Shown here: positions 24,074-33,916 of the stretch, in pieces
How the letters are laid out: each line of letters opens with the position of its first letter
How positions within the stretch are numbered: position 1 is the first letter of the stretch
NCBI RefSeq assembly: GCF_009910675.1
Contig: NZ_RSEJ01000009.1
Location: 1 to 64,000 of the forward strand
DNA: 64,000 nucleotides
Reading direction: 5' to 3'
DNA from: Photobacterium alginatilyticum
GTDB taxonomy: Bacteria > Pseudomonadota > Gammaproteobacteria > Enterobacterales > Vibrionaceae
Position numbers and translations under genes: made by a program
Notes under the pieces: model-generated
Told to the model about the DNA's origin: nothing
The model's database searches: none
What the model saw: the letters and a program-made list of their open reading frames with translations, nothing else

Positions 24074-24675
24074 ATTGCCCCCCCAACTGCATCAAATACG
24101 ATCCCTTTGTATTGGCCATCAAGACTGGCCTGATAATATGTAGCGACATCCTTTGCTGGTATTCCAGTACTGCTATCGATACCCCAAAGCTCCATCGTTT
24201 CTTTTACCATGCCAGGGCTCACCGCATTGATTCGCTTGCCATCTTTTAGCTCCAAGGCTGCAGTTGCGACAAAGGCGTTAATTGCTGCCACTCCCATGGT
24301 AATTGCAGTGGTGCCCGGCATCGGATGATTAGCTGCCTGACCCGACGTAAGCGTTATCGAGCCCCCTTCATTTAGATAATCAAGCCCCTGGCGAACCACG
24401 TTAACCTGGCCCATCACCTTGTTGTTTAGCACCTCAAGGAAAGCAGATTCAGGCATTTCATCCAAACTCCCCATTTGCCCATTACCCGCCATGCTGATAA
24501 TGGCATCGACCTTTCCAACCTTTTCAAACAGAGACTGGATGGACTCCTTACTTTCAATATCAACCGTATAATCACCCTGGCTGTGTCCTACAGCAATAAC
24601 TTGGTGATCTTGCTGTAGATGGCTAACAACCGCTTTACCGATAACACCGTTCGCACCAATTGCTAAAATTTTCAT
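24070..24675 (-). CDS. Short-chain dehydrogenase-like protein lacking the usual catalytic Tyr/Lys
   Basis: A 201-residue Rossmann-fold protein starting MKILAIGANGVIGKAVV (NAD(P)-binding GxxGxxG type). The start at 24675 is set by AGGAG six bases upstream. Further SDR landmarks are SMAGNGQMG and RINAVSPGMV. Where classical SDRs carry YxxxK, this one reads PMPGTTAITMGVAAINAF, without Tyr or Lys. It closely resembles a known SDR subfamily without YxxxK that is annotated as short-chain dehydrogenase. It lies 23 bases after the dehalogenase stop and overlaps the DUF1330 gene. Whether it is a redox enzyme or another activity is open. Confidence 0.75.
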   Translation of the reverse strand: MKILAIGANGVIGKAVVSHLQQDHQVIAVGHSQGDYTVDIESKESIQSLFEKVGKVDAIISMAGNGQMGSLDEMPESAFLEVLNNKVMGQVNVVRQGLDYLNEGGSITLTSGQAANHPMPGTTAITMGVAAINAFVATAALELKDGKRINAVSPGMVKETMELWGIDSSTGIPAKDVATYYQASLDGQYKGIVFDAVGGAI

Positions 24676-24698
24676 CACTTCTCCTGATAATTTGAAAA

Positions 24699-25667
24699 TT
24701 AATATTGTGTTTGCTCTAACCAACTAATGACTTTCGATGCCAGATGCTGAGATTGATCTTCTTGTAAGAAATGCGAGGCGTTTTTTACCGTTATATGTGG
24801 TTGGCCCTGCGCCCCACTAAAGTTGTTCTGAAACTTCTTGTCATAGCCTCGCTCTGCCAGAAACGGGTCTTTATCACTGAATAACGTAAGAACAGGTTTG
24901 CCCCACTGTTTAAGCTGCTTCCAGTCTGCATTGACCAGATCCAATTCCGAAGCCACTATTTCCGGCATTTTGCGAGGCGCGGCATAATAATCTGACGTCG
25001 GAAACGGCGCATCGTAAGCCTGCATTTCATCCTGACTAAGCTGCCTGGTCGTGAGGGTCTGGATGATTTCCCCTATTTCCAGCTGCTCTGAATGTCTGAA
25101 ATACCCAGCCCAGTTTCCGTAATTGATGTTATCGGCAAATTTACTGATACTTGGTTTACCCGCCATCGCCGCCATCAGCTTAAGCACTTTAGGCACCATG
25201 AACTTTTCCAGACCTTTCATTTCAGCCAGTGCGGTATTAGATACTACTAACCGCTCCAGCCACTCAGGCTCCTTGGCAAGCACTCGTAACCCGATCATTC
25301 CTCCCCAGTCCTGCATAAAGGCTGCGGCATTTTTTATTCCTAATTGACGAACAAAACTTGTCATCCAGCGAACATGATTACCGTAGGAGTGAACATCGCT
25401 GCTAACCGGTTTATCTGACTTACCAAAGCCGATTAAATCTGGAGCAATAACGCGATAACCGGCATCAACAAACAAAGGCACCATGTGCCGGTATAAATAA
25501 CTCCATGAAGGCTGGCCATGAAGCAGAAATATTGTTTTGTCATTGCCTTTACCTTCATCGAGGTAATGCATTCGCATGCCATCAACTTCCAGGTAATTTG
25601 CTGCAAACGGATAATCCACTAGGGATGCGAACGCCTCGTCCGGAGTCCTGAGTATTTGCTGGTTCAT
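24699..25667 (-). CDS. Haloalkane dehalogenase (subfamily I, DhlA/DhmA-like)
   Basis: A 322-residue alpha/beta-hydrolase that should replace a halogen on an alkyl halide with hydroxyl from water. Landmarks are FLLHGQPSWSYLYRHM (oxyanion region with the DhlA-type HG[EQ]P), the nucleophile motif FMQDWGG with its halide-binding Trp, the acidic residue in FSDKDPF and the base in NASHFLQED. The cap domain contains a further Trp (NWAGYF) that could hold halide. The start at 25667 has GAGG 8 bases upstream. It is the first gene of an operon with an SDR and DUF1330, divergent from a LysR regulator. Related hydrolases such as epoxide hydrolase lack this combination. Confidence 0.82.
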   Translation of the reverse strand: MNQQILRTPDEAFASLVDYPFAANYLEVDGMRMHYLDEGKGNDKTIFLLHGQPSWSYLYRHMVPLFVDAGYRVIAPDLIGFGKSDKPVSSDVHSYGNHVRWMTSFVRQLGIKNAAAFMQDWGGMIGLRVLAKEPEWLERLVVSNTALAEMKGLEKFMVPKVLKLMAAMAGKPSISKFADNINYGNWAGYFRHSEQLEIGEIIQTLTTRQLSQDEMQAYDAPFPTSDYYAAPRKMPEIVASELDLVNADWKQLKQWGKPVLTLFSDKDPFLAERGYDKKFQNNFSGAQGQPHITVKNASHFLQEDQSQHLASKVISWLEQTQY

Positions 25668-25841
25668 TTCCATTTCCTCTCTGGCTGCTTTTCTTAATGG
25701 CCTACAATTTTGACCACCCTGTAAATGCCCTGCTCATTAATGATTGAGGGCCCTTGGGTGCGGTTGATGTGTCTACTTTATTCCTAAATAATGGTCGAAA
25801 AAAGCATAGCTTTTAGACCAAAACAGTCATATTATTTGACC

Positions 25842-26702
25842 ATGATTGCATTAGAACATTTGCACGTTATCAACGTGATCCATCAGGAAGGTAGTTTTCG
25901 CAAAGCCAGTGAGCGTCTGTTCAAGGCTCGCTCCGCTGTTTCATATTCAGTCAAACAGGTAGAGGAGTATTACCAGATAGAAATCTTTAGCCGTGATACC
26001 TATCGCCCGGAGCTCACACGCAATGGCAAGATTCTGATTAACAAGATTCAGCATTTGCTCAGTGAAGCCAATGACTTTGATATGTTCGCCCGCCAAATGA
26101 ACAGCGAGGTTGAAGCCGAGCTGCGCATCAGTATCAGCGCTATCTTTGCCATGGATAAAGTCACGAAACTGCTGGAAAAGCTCAAACAAGAATTTCCGAA
26201 AACCATTATCCACCTGGATATTGAAACAGCATCAGGTGAACGGATGCTGCTTGATGACTTAGTCGACATCGGTATCTATGGCGGGTTTGAACAAGATGCA
26301 AGAGTACAATACCGATGTATTGACCACTGCAAGCTACCGGTGTTTATCTCAGACAAGTTTCCCCTGGCCCATAACAGCAATATCAGCCAAGTCGACTTGC
26401 TCAACTACCCTCAGGTTGTCGTTAAGTCTTCATACAAGACCAGCCCAGACTCCGGCATCGTAAAAGACGGGATTCAATGGTATGTCTCAGATCAGCACAC
26501 AAAAAAATCACTTATACGCAGCGGACTCGGCTGGGGAAGATTACCTACTCATGAAATAGAGCAAGAGATTAAAGACAATAAGCTTATTCCTATAACGACA
26601 CAAAGAACAATGGAAGTGCCTGTCTATGTTGCCAAACTAAAAACCAAGGCCCTTGGGCCGGTTGGCATGACGGTGTGGCAATTCTTTGAAGATCACGAAT
26701 AA
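25842..26702 (+). CDS. LysR-family regulator, probable control of the dehalogenase operon
   Basis: A 286-residue regulator starting MIALEHLHVINVIHQEGSFR. The N-terminal helix-turn-helix includes GSFRKASERLFKARSAVSYS. The C-terminal effector domain includes VDIGIYGGF. A start 51 bases further upstream is possible but adds an unusual tail. It is transcribed divergently from the dehalogenase gene with about 175 bases between starts, the classic arrangement in which a LysR protein controls its neighbour on binding the pathway substrate or product. The inducer is unknown. Confidence 0.85.
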   Translation: MIALEHLHVINVIHQEGSFRKASERLFKARSAVSYSVKQVEEYYQIEIFSRDTYRPELTRNGKILINKIQHLLSEANDFDMFARQMNSEVEAELRISISAIFAMDKVTKLLEKLKQEFPKTIIHLDIETASGERMLLDDLVDIGIYGGFEQDARVQYRCIDHCKLPVFISDKFPLAHNSNISQVDLLNYPQVVVKSSYKTSPDSGIVKDGIQWYVSDQHTKKSLIRSGLGWGRLPTHEIEQEIKDNKLIPITTQRTMEVPVYVAKLKTKALGPVGMTVWQFFEDHE

Positions 26703-26717
26703 ATCTTGCTTATGTTA

Positions 26718-28049
26718 TCAGGTCAGGCTCTTGGCCCACTCCAATCTCACAACGCGCAGCCCACTTAGCATCAGCTTAACCAATTCCCCTCCCCCAATTG
26801 CAATCAGGTATACATACATCACAGGCAGGTTGAGTTGAACACACGCAAGTGCAAGTGGTACCGACGTCCCCCACATGCAAATGGTATCAACCATAAATAT
26901 GTACCGGGTTTGGCCGCCAGATTTCAGTGTTCCCATCATATTGATCGAGTTCACTGTAATAAGCGGCAACAGCATACAAAAAAGCAATGTTATCTTTCTA
27001 GCCATCTCCCTCGTACTTGGCTCAAGCTCGTATAGACCAATAATCGGTTCAACAACGTTCGCCAGAACAACAGCAACAACCGCAGCAAATATAGCCCCGA
27101 TGATATTGAGCTCTTTAGCTATACTAACGGCCTTAGCAATATTATTTCGGCCAAGTTCATGACCGATAATAATGCCGGTCGCACAACTCATCGCAATGAT
27201 CCCTGTGGTTGCTATTTTTTCAAGGCTGTTGAAAACATTAACTGAGACTAATATGTCGGTTCCCATTCGGGCGTAGATAGCCGTTAATGTTGTCGTACCA
27301 AGAGCCCAGCACGTGTAAGAACCAATCACCGGCAGAGCCGTCTTCAGGTAACCAAAAATAAACCCTCGCTCAATTTTTCTGAAATCATCAATCGATACAA
27401 ATACCGGATAATCACGTTTGCGCGCCAAATAAAATAACAGCAGGCATTCGAAAACTCTGGCACATGTTGTCGCAATAGCCGCGCCAACAACCCCCAATGC
27501 CGGAAAGCCAAAGTGTCCGAATATTAAGACATAATTCAACGAAATATTGATAACCAGCGCAAGCGCACTGGCATACATCGCTTCTTTGGTATGGCCGAAC
27601 CCACTGAGCATTTGCCCCAACGTAATAGACGCCGCCGAAAAAAAGTAAGATACCGCGACGATAACCAGGTACTCTTCCGCCAGACTAATCACCCGGGTAT
27701 CTGCCGTAAACAACCGCATTAACTCATCAGGAATAAAGAATGCTGCTCCTGCAAACGCGCAGGTAACCAACACGACGAGCATGCTGCAGAATGCAATCAC
27801 CTTACGAATGCTGGCGAAATCTTTCACGCCATAGAACTGAGATACAAATATAACGCCTGCGCTGCTCACGCCGAACAATGAGATAATTAGCAGCATCATG
27901 ATCTGGTTAGCGAGGCCAACGGCAGCAATAGCTGTTTCACCAACCTGACCGATCATAAATACATCTGCCAGGTTAATGGTTGCGGTGATAAGCCCCTGAA
28001 GCGTTATTGGAATCGCTATGTGGAGCAGCTTCTTATATATATCTTTCAC
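26718..28049 (-). CDS. MATE-family efflux transporter (first of two)
   Basis: A 443-residue inner-membrane protein with 12 predicted spans in the MATE pattern. It begins LLHIAIPITLQGLITATINLAD around residue 8, with DVFMIGQVG and VFVSQFYG-like blocks (here GVIFVSQFYGVKD). MATE pumps use Na+ or H+ gradients to expel cationic or amphipathic compounds. The start codon is GTG. It is the last gene of the long minus-strand cluster, after the glycosyltransferase-GNAT gene. With a second MATE gene eight kilobases upstream, it probably exports the cluster product or protects from it. Confidence 0.85.
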   Translation of the reverse strand: MKDIYKKLLHIAIPITLQGLITATINLADVFMIGQVGETAIAAVGLANQIMMLLIISLFGVSSAGVIFVSQFYGVKDFASIRKVIAFCSMLVVLVTCAFAGAAFFIPDELMRLFTADTRVISLAEEYLVIVAVSYFFSAASITLGQMLSGFGHTKEAMYASALALVINISLNYVLIFGHFGFPALGVVGAAIATTCARVFECLLLFYLARKRDYPVFVSIDDFRKIERGFIFGYLKTALPVIGSYTCWALGTTTLTAIYARMGTDILVSVNVFNSLEKIATTGIIAMSCATGIIIGHELGRNNIAKAVSIAKELNIIGAIFAAVVAVVLANVVEPIIGLYELEPSTREMARKITLLFCMLLPLITVNSINMMGTLKSGGQTRYIFMVDTICMWGTSVPLALACVQLNLPVMYVYLIAIGGGELVKLMLSGLRVVRLEWAKSLT

Positions 28050-28180
28050 TGATTATTAGCTTCTATATAAAAATTGATAAACTTGCATCGCTTCAACTAT
28101 TGAAATAGAACAGCTGTAAACCCAGTGCCAGCTAGGTATCACAGCTGTGGTTACACGTATTTCAATGAGAATATACAGTC

Positions 28181-30196
28181 CTACCTGTCGGTCAGGTTAT
28201 AAGCGAGCAGCTGAACATTATCGAAGAAGATATCCTGTACATAATCAAACGTTCCGATAACTTCAAACCCCATCTTTTGATAGATGGCGAGCGCATCACT
28301 ACTTTCATATACCGTAAGTACTACCCTGCTACATTGTTGCGCCTGAGCATCTTTTTTGACCCGATTAAACACCTGGGAGAAAACACCCTTGCCACGGGCA
28401 CTGTTTTTAAGCGCAACGGTACTTATAAAATAATCATCATCTCTGAGATGTGTCAGTACAAAATCATCGTATGCATTATCAACAGCTTTCATCTCATCAC
28501 GATAATAATAGGGTGCCTTGATGGCATCGTATTGAGCACAGCTTCCCGAAATCACGAACCCCATAAATTCACTAGACGAGTAATCGTAAATACCATCCAG
28601 CAAAGAAAGATAAGGCTCAATATTTTGTTTCTTCTGTAACTCGGTAAGGTTTACTCCCAGCACATTACCTGCTGAGCAGTATTCCAGATAACTTGTTTCA
28701 AAAATCAGTTTTGCCATTTCATGGCGGTCTTTTTCACTCGTTTGATCTCCGGGAATAAATCTCACCGCCTCCCTTGCTGTTAAACGATTGTGATTGTGGG
28801 GCTGTATATTTGCTTCGGCCCTCGACGTAACACCATGCCAAAACGATCCTCGCTCAATGGCCTGCTGATTACTGGCAATCATGTAATCACCAAACACTTG
28901 GTTTACTCGATCAAGGTATTCATCGGTACTTAGTACGTTGTAGTAATGATAATGCTCGATATCGGAACGAAGCTGCAATGGATAGGCCATCCTGGGCACT
29001 TCATCGACATGGTAAACATCGCCCATTTGAGCCAAGTCCAGCGCGTTATCTAATGTCCAGTCCACCTGAGTCAGGTTGGCTATGCAGCGATCATAACTTT
29101 GGCCCTCTTGCTCATCCAGCGGAAGATGAATACCCGTAATAATATCATGAGACAAACGCATGCCACGCATACCGCAAAGTACTGGCTCAGTTTGATGATC
29201 GAACAACACTGAGTAGGTCTGGGTGAGTTCATCATGGCTCATAAAGCTGCAGCCAATATGCAGCTTCCATTCATCATAAAGCTGTTCAAACACAAACAGT
29301 TCAAACTCACGGTTTTTATACGGCATATCCTGAGGCAGGCGCATGTACTGCTCATGCAGTTTATCGAGGATACTGCGCAATGATTGGTTGTTCTTTCTTG
29401 CGACGATCAGCCCGGTTTCATCCAAAAACAAATTCATCCAGTCAAGATGATGGCATTGCCACTCACCGGCATCATTTTGGACGTAATGGCTATAGTTCGG
29501 CACTTCAGGTTTTGCAAGGAACAGTGCCGCCGGTTTATAGGGAATCGTGTCACTGTCCATATACAAACCGCCGAACTCAATCACAATCATAAACCTGAAA
29601 TAGTCCGACAATGTTGCGTAATAGCCCTTGTCGTGCAGCAGGTTGACAGCACTGAAGTAGTCTTCGGCCTTTGCCAAGGCAAGCATTTGTAACGAATTGA
29701 CATGGGAGACATGATCACCAAATCGGTACTGACCAAGAGTGAATTCCCCGGCTCCTCCTGTCGAGGCGTAATGGGGATCAGCACGAAGTTGATCCTCATC
29801 CCAGACCCAGAGGATACTCTTATACGCACTATCATTAACCGCCTGAATTGCATCGTCCCATTGAAGCATCGCACTTTTTGTTGGTTCAGGCAGACCGCCT
29901 CCCATCCAGACCCGATGAATGAGCTTTTCATCTTCATCCAGCTGCTGGGTTGGTACAGCGAACAACGATGAGCAGCGTGAAATATCTAACTTTTCACTAC
30001 TTCGACTAATCCATTCCCTCATTGCTTCCAATTGCAAATGAAAATGCTTTTTGTGCTCTTCCGAATCTTGATTCTTTTCCTTAATGGATTGCTGAAGCTT
30101 GATAAAATCCAATTTAAGCGAATTTATTCTTTGCTCAAATTCGCCATGATGAATATTACTTTCTATCGTCTCTAAATCTAAGTTTCTAATTACCAT
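28181..30196 (-). CDS. Fusion of a clostridial-toxin-like glycosyltransferase domain and a GNAT domain
   Basis: A 671-residue soluble protein without signal peptide. Residues 15-65 are predicted helical. Residues about 90-420 resemble the DXD sugar-transferase fold of OCH1 and large clostridial toxins: IHRVWMGG, SDYFRFM (197-203), and GGLYMDSDTIP with the metal/UDP-sugar-binding DxD at 214-216. Residues about 500-671 form a GNAT domain with LKNSARGKGVFSQVFNRV and ALAIYQKMGFEVIG. This suggests one protein that adds a sugar and an acyl group to the same product, or a bifunctional tailoring enzyme. It lies between the decarboxylase and a MATE exporter gene. Acceptor and sugar are unknown; a toxin role cannot be excluded, but no delivery signal is visible. 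Confidence 0.7.
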   Translation of the reverse strand: MVIRNLDLETIESNIHHGEFEQRINSLKLDFIKLQQSIKEKNQDSEEHKKHFHLQLEAMREWISRSSEKLDISRCSSLFAVPTQQLDEDEKLIHRVWMGGGLPEPTKSAMLQWDDAIQAVNDSAYKSILWVWDEDQLRADPHYASTGGAGEFTLGQYRFGDHVSHVNSLQMLALAKAEDYFSAVNLLHDKGYYATLSDYFRFMIVIEFGGLYMDSDTIPYKPAALFLAKPEVPNYSHYVQNDAGEWQCHHLDWMNLFLDETGLIVARKNNQSLRSILDKLHEQYMRLPQDMPYKNREFELFVFEQLYDEWKLHIGCSFMSHDELTQTYSVLFDHQTEPVLCGMRGMRLSHDIITGIHLPLDEQEGQSYDRCIANLTQVDWTLDNALDLAQMGDVYHVDEVPRMAYPLQLRSDIEHYHYYNVLSTDEYLDRVNQVFGDYMIASNQQAIERGSFWHGVTSRAEANIQPHNHNRLTAREAVRFIPGDQTSEKDRHEMAKLIFETSYLEYCSAGNVLGVNLTELQKKQNIEPYLSLLDGIYDYSSSEFMGFVISGSCAQYDAIKAPYYYRDEMKAVDNAYDDFVLTHLRDDDYFISTVALKNSARGKGVFSQVFNRVKKDAQAQQCSRVVLTVYESSDALAIYQKMGFEVIGTFDYVQDIFFDNVQLLAYNLTDR

Positions 30197-30358
30197 ATCT
30201 TAACTCGTTATCTTGAGGTCATTCGTAATGTTTAATTCCGGCACGCACCAACAAATACAAACGGTATTGAATCAAGCAACCCGTCTTTATTGCATCTTCT
30301 GGTAATATGAGTAGCCAGCCAAAAGCTAGGCCCGTTAACTGACTGATTAAATAGTGAG

Positions 30359-31945
30359 TTAACCAGTTCTCATGATGCCGGGTTCAAACATTTCCGTACT
30401 GCATTGACTAGGCTCCACCTCGTCAAAATAATCATGAACAGAGGGAGCTCTGAAGATATTTGAGGAACTAACCTTGTCTTCTATGATGTTGATATACTTA
30501 AGGTTTGAGTCTTCTAATCCTTGTAGTGAAGCATTAGTTAACTTCAGCATATCGATATAACGAATTATTTCATCCGTAATCTCTTCTCCCGGATACAAAA
30601 TAGGAATACCAGGGGGGTAAACCATAATAGATTCACCACTTTTTTTGCCAACGGCCTCGCTTAACAAACACTTGGTCTTAGGTGCAAAAAACGCTTCCCT
30701 GGGGTTATCAATCATTCTCGGTGTATTACTTAGATAATTAACAACAGGGATCGTCGCGTCATTTATTTTCCGAATATACTGTTTTGAAATAGCACCAAGC
30801 GCTTGTAACACCACCATGAAATCATCTTTGCTGTCCGCATAGCTGGTAATGAAAAGAACATTGTAGAAATCTGACAATTCAACTTGAATATCAAACTCAG
30901 AGGTTAATATTTCCTCTAGTTGGAAGCCCGTAAGCCCTAGCGCCCTTGCACTTACGGTTATTTTGGTTGGATCAAACGCAAACACCCCTTGGTAATCTAG
31001 CACCTCTTCACCAAAGCAGTGCATCCCTTCGATGGCATTAATGGCTTGTCGAAGCCACTTTGCATTACTGATGGCCTGAGCCACCAACTCTTTTCCTTCT
31101 AGAGCAACTTGTCTCCTGGCAACATCCAGCGACGCCAGCAATGGATAGGATGGCGAGGTCGTTTGCAACATACTCAATACTTGTCTTACCCTGCTCCCCT
31201 TAATCATATCGCCCTGTATGTGCAGTATGGAGCCCTGTGTCAACGCACCTAGCAGCTTATGCGTACTCTGGGTACAGGCATCGGCACCTGCCTCCATCGC
31301 CGAAATAGGCAGCTCATCGGAAAAGCACAAATGTGGTCCGTGAGCTTCATCTACCAGTAACGGTATATCATGGCTATGTACAAGTTCGGCAACAGAAACA
31401 AGATCGGTTGCGGTACCATAATAAGTCGGATTAATGATTAACACCGCTTTGGCGTCTGGGTGCTGATGCAATGCGTGCTTTACGGTCGAGGGCGATACTC
31501 CATGTAGAATACCATTGTCAGGATCTATCTCAGGCTGCATATAGACAGGAATAGCACCACTTAAAATAATTCCAGAGCTTACGGAAATGTGAATATTTCG
31601 AGGAACCAGTATTGTCTCTCCCGGTTTCACAGCAGATAAGATCATTGCCTGAATACCACCAGAGGTACCATTTACCGTGAAGAAGCTTTCTTTCGCACTA
31701 AATGTTTCAGCTGTCAGTGCGAGAGCTTTTTTAATATGACTCTTGGGATGATGAAGGCCATCAACCATCTCAAATATAGTGACATCAATTTTGAATATAT
31801 TAGGACCAATAAACTCGTAAAAATCTTTATCTATTCCGCGCCCTTGCTTGTGACCAGGGACATGAAACGGGGCCATATTTCTTGCCGCATATTCATCTTT
31901 TAAACTGCTGAATATTGGTGTCTCACGTTGGTCTAATTTACCCAT
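30359..31945 (-). CDS. Orn/Lys/Arg-type PLP-dependent decarboxylase
   Basis: A 528-residue PLP enzyme of the group III (fold type I) decarboxylases, close in style to Bacillus SpeA/YaaO arginine or lysine decarboxylases. It lacks the wing domain of the large E. coli inducible enzymes (about 710-750 residues). Landmarks are FHVPGHKQGRG near the N-terminus, FFTVNGTSGG, the PLP-ring aspartate in VDEAHGPH, the Schiff-base lysine in STHKLLGALTQGS, and a C-terminal VYPPGIPILYPGE. It would remove CO2 from a basic amino acid to give agmatine, cadaverine, putrescine or a related amine. Within this cluster it could supply the amine building block. Substrate specificity cannot be read from sequence alone. 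Confidence 0.85.
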   Translation of the reverse strand: MGKLDQRETPIFSSLKDEYAARNMAPFHVPGHKQGRGIDKDFYEFIGPNIFKIDVTIFEMVDGLHHPKSHIKKALALTAETFSAKESFFTVNGTSGGIQAMILSAVKPGETILVPRNIHISVSSGIILSGAIPVYMQPEIDPDNGILHGVSPSTVKHALHQHPDAKAVLIINPTYYGTATDLVSVAELVHSHDIPLLVDEAHGPHLCFSDELPISAMEAGADACTQSTHKLLGALTQGSILHIQGDMIKGSRVRQVLSMLQTTSPSYPLLASLDVARRQVALEGKELVAQAISNAKWLRQAINAIEGMHCFGEEVLDYQGVFAFDPTKITVSARALGLTGFQLEEILTSEFDIQVELSDFYNVLFITSYADSKDDFMVVLQALGAISKQYIRKINDATIPVVNYLSNTPRMIDNPREAFFAPKTKCLLSEAVGKKSGESIMVYPPGIPILYPGEEITDEIIRYIDMLKLTNASLQGLEDSNLKYINIIEDKVSSSNIFRAPSVHDYFDEVEPSQCSTEMFEPGIMRTG

Positions 31946-32481
31946 TTTTCGCCACTCTACTTATTCATAACCAATATAATTTATAGTGACTCACCTAAAA
32001 AGATAACCTCGCTAAATTGGAGCACAACTTAACCCAGCAATAACCTTACTGTAATAAGTAATAATAGGACGTGTATTTCCCTACAAAAGCCCGATGTTCA
32101 GTCATTAAGCTTCAGAGAACTTGTGTTTGTAGCAACCAATTTATAGCGGTTATTATCACTGTTGCGAATCACATCAATAACCATGTACAGAAGCATACAG
32201 GCGTAACATTCAACAATAAATCGAACAATTTGCTTTTGCGAAGCAGTTCAAGCAACAAGAAGAAACAGATTACAACGAAAGAAAATCTAAACACCTTCTG
32301 ATATTAGAAGGAAGTACTAAAGAGAAGTCACAGAGTTGTACTAATTTTCACCAAACAAATCACAACGCTGATTAAATTTCCCGCCAACATTAACCAGCTA
32401 AATAGTAAAGAGTACTAACTTAACCAATAATGGCCTCTTAACTGTATAAAAACCCATAATAAAAAGCCACCTAAATGACTT
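31946..32481. other. 536-base intergenic region inside the cluster
   Basis: AT-rich. A 76-codon plus-strand frame (32071-32301) has no ribosome-binding site and no recognisable similarity and was not accepted. It presumably contains the decarboxylase promoter, which suggests a separate transcription unit within the co-directional block. No known RNA motif was recognised. Confidence 0.4.
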
Positions 32482-33468
32482 CTAAAACCCTACCCACTTG
32501 CTGATTTTCTTAACCTTGCTGAGATAGTATATGAATACAAACGAGATCCCAAAGGTTGCAACAGCATAATAACTAGCATCTAATACCATAATACCCGTAA
32601 TGGATTCTCCAGAATAATTCACTAACAAATCCAGTATCAAATGATGAATGCAGTAAATACCCATAGTGTAAATACTGAGCTTGCTCAATACGCTCTCTTT
32701 ACCTGTCAAACCATTAAAAAACACATACAAGCAAATTGTTGCAATCGTTGTTGTGTACATAGTGCTAGCTGAGAAGTTAAAAGCGATATCACTCTGTTGG
32801 TCAATGAAGTACACCGTAAAACCCACCGCAGTTAGCATTGCTATCAAATAACCAATAAAACTCATTTTTTTGACTCTATTAGTTACAACAAAGTCTTTTA
32901 GAATATCTCCCATTGTAAAGTAACCAATATAGGTAAATAGCTGTAATATCTGAATTTCAGCTGTCATCTCGAAAACTGGTGCAATCAGTAATGACACAAT
33001 ACTAAATATAACATATCCCTTTGGAGATAGTTTTTCCTTTATTTTGTACAATACTGGCGTAACCAGGTACAAGCCGAAGATCATATACAAGAACCACAAG
33101 TGAACGTAAGGTACTCCTATAACAAAGTCCATTATATTGCTCTCTACCGTGCTACCATCAACAAATACCAGTTTATATACACTATAAACTAAAGACCAAA
33201 ACAATAATGGATATATTATTCGTTTCGCCCTCTTTTGGTAAAACTCTTTCAAGCTAATCGATGAAAGGCAACTCATCATATACCTACCGCTCACCATCAC
33301 AAAAAGTGGTACGGCGACTCTGGTAAAAACAGCAATAGATGTTGAAACTTTTAAGTCAATATTATAATAGTCATAGTTCGCAACTATATAAATAGCAAAA
33401 CTGTGCAGTATTACAACCATTAAAATACCAACAACCCTTAAAGAGTCTATGTTATGTTCTCGATTCAT
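32482..33468 (-). CDS. Acyltransferase-3 family membrane protein
   Basis: A 328-residue inner-membrane protein with about ten spans. The start IDSLRVVGILMVVILHSFAI carries the catalytic-type histidine of acyltransferase-3 proteins (OafA, WecH, YiaH), which acylate sugars, lipids or exported metabolites at the membrane using acyl-CoA. Other blocks are FTRVAVPLFVMVSGRYM and YCIHHLILDLLV. The ATG at 33468 has AAGGG about 8 bases upstream; the frame extends only to a TTG before it. In context it may acylate the product during export. The acceptor is unknown. Confidence 0.8.
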   Translation of the reverse strand: MNREHNIDSLRVVGILMVVILHSFAIYIVANYDYYNIDLKVSTSIAVFTRVAVPLFVMVSGRYMMSCLSSISLKEFYQKRAKRIIYPLLFWSLVYSVYKLVFVDGSTVESNIMDFVIGVPYVHLWFLYMIFGLYLVTPVLYKIKEKLSPKGYVIFSIVSLLIAPVFEMTAEIQILQLFTYIGYFTMGDILKDFVVTNRVKKMSFIGYLIAMLTAVGFTVYFIDQQSDIAFNFSASTMYTTTIATICLYVFFNGLTGKESVLSKLSIYTMGIYCIHHLILDLLVNYSGESITGIMVLDASYYAVATFGISFVFIYYLSKVKKISKWVGF

Positions 33469-33916
33469 TTCCAAGCCCTTCAACTATTTTATTGTCAACC
33501 CTAACTATAATTATCACTATGACGTCACAATCTCATCTATATCGATAATAAGTAGCAACCCAAACAATACTACCTTTGCGTGTTACAAATTAAATCAATA
33601 CTTTTAAATAACAGTATATACTTACATTATCAATATAACACAAGAGATATAAGTAAGCTTTTAACTGACTCTATAGGCCTATGTCATATTAGAATTCATG
33701 TTGTGTTAATAATTCTTAATAAGGACAATTAAACGCTTGAGAACAAAATCACTTCAAACAGAAAATTAACAAATAATCAACACACATAAATATTAACTCT
33801 TAGGCATTTGATTCAATAAGTTATACACGACAGGTAAACAGTGAAGTAATAGTAGTATTTACTGGTAATGACATCGACTCATTCGCTGAGAGCAATTACA
33901 CTCGATTTAAATATCA
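33469..33916. other. 448-base AT-rich intergenic region inside the cluster
   Basis: Between the acyltransferase gene and the second MATE gene. No terminator, small gene or known motif was recognised. It probably contains the acyltransferase promoter. Confidence 0.35.

Noticed and set aside
28181..30196. Interpretation as a secreted clostridial-type toxin
   Set aside because: It lacks the cysteine protease, translocation and receptor-binding regions and any secretion signal; only the transferase-like core is shared.
32071..32301. 76-codon plus-strand frame in the gap beside the decarboxylase gene
   Set aside because: It has no Shine-Dalgarno sequence, no recognisable domain and a low-complexity Asn/Lys/Ser end; it more likely overlaps promoter DNA.
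31946..32481. Integron attC-like site near GCGTAACATTC
   Set aside because: The surrounding bases do not form the paired R and L boxes of attC, and there is no integrase or cassette array.
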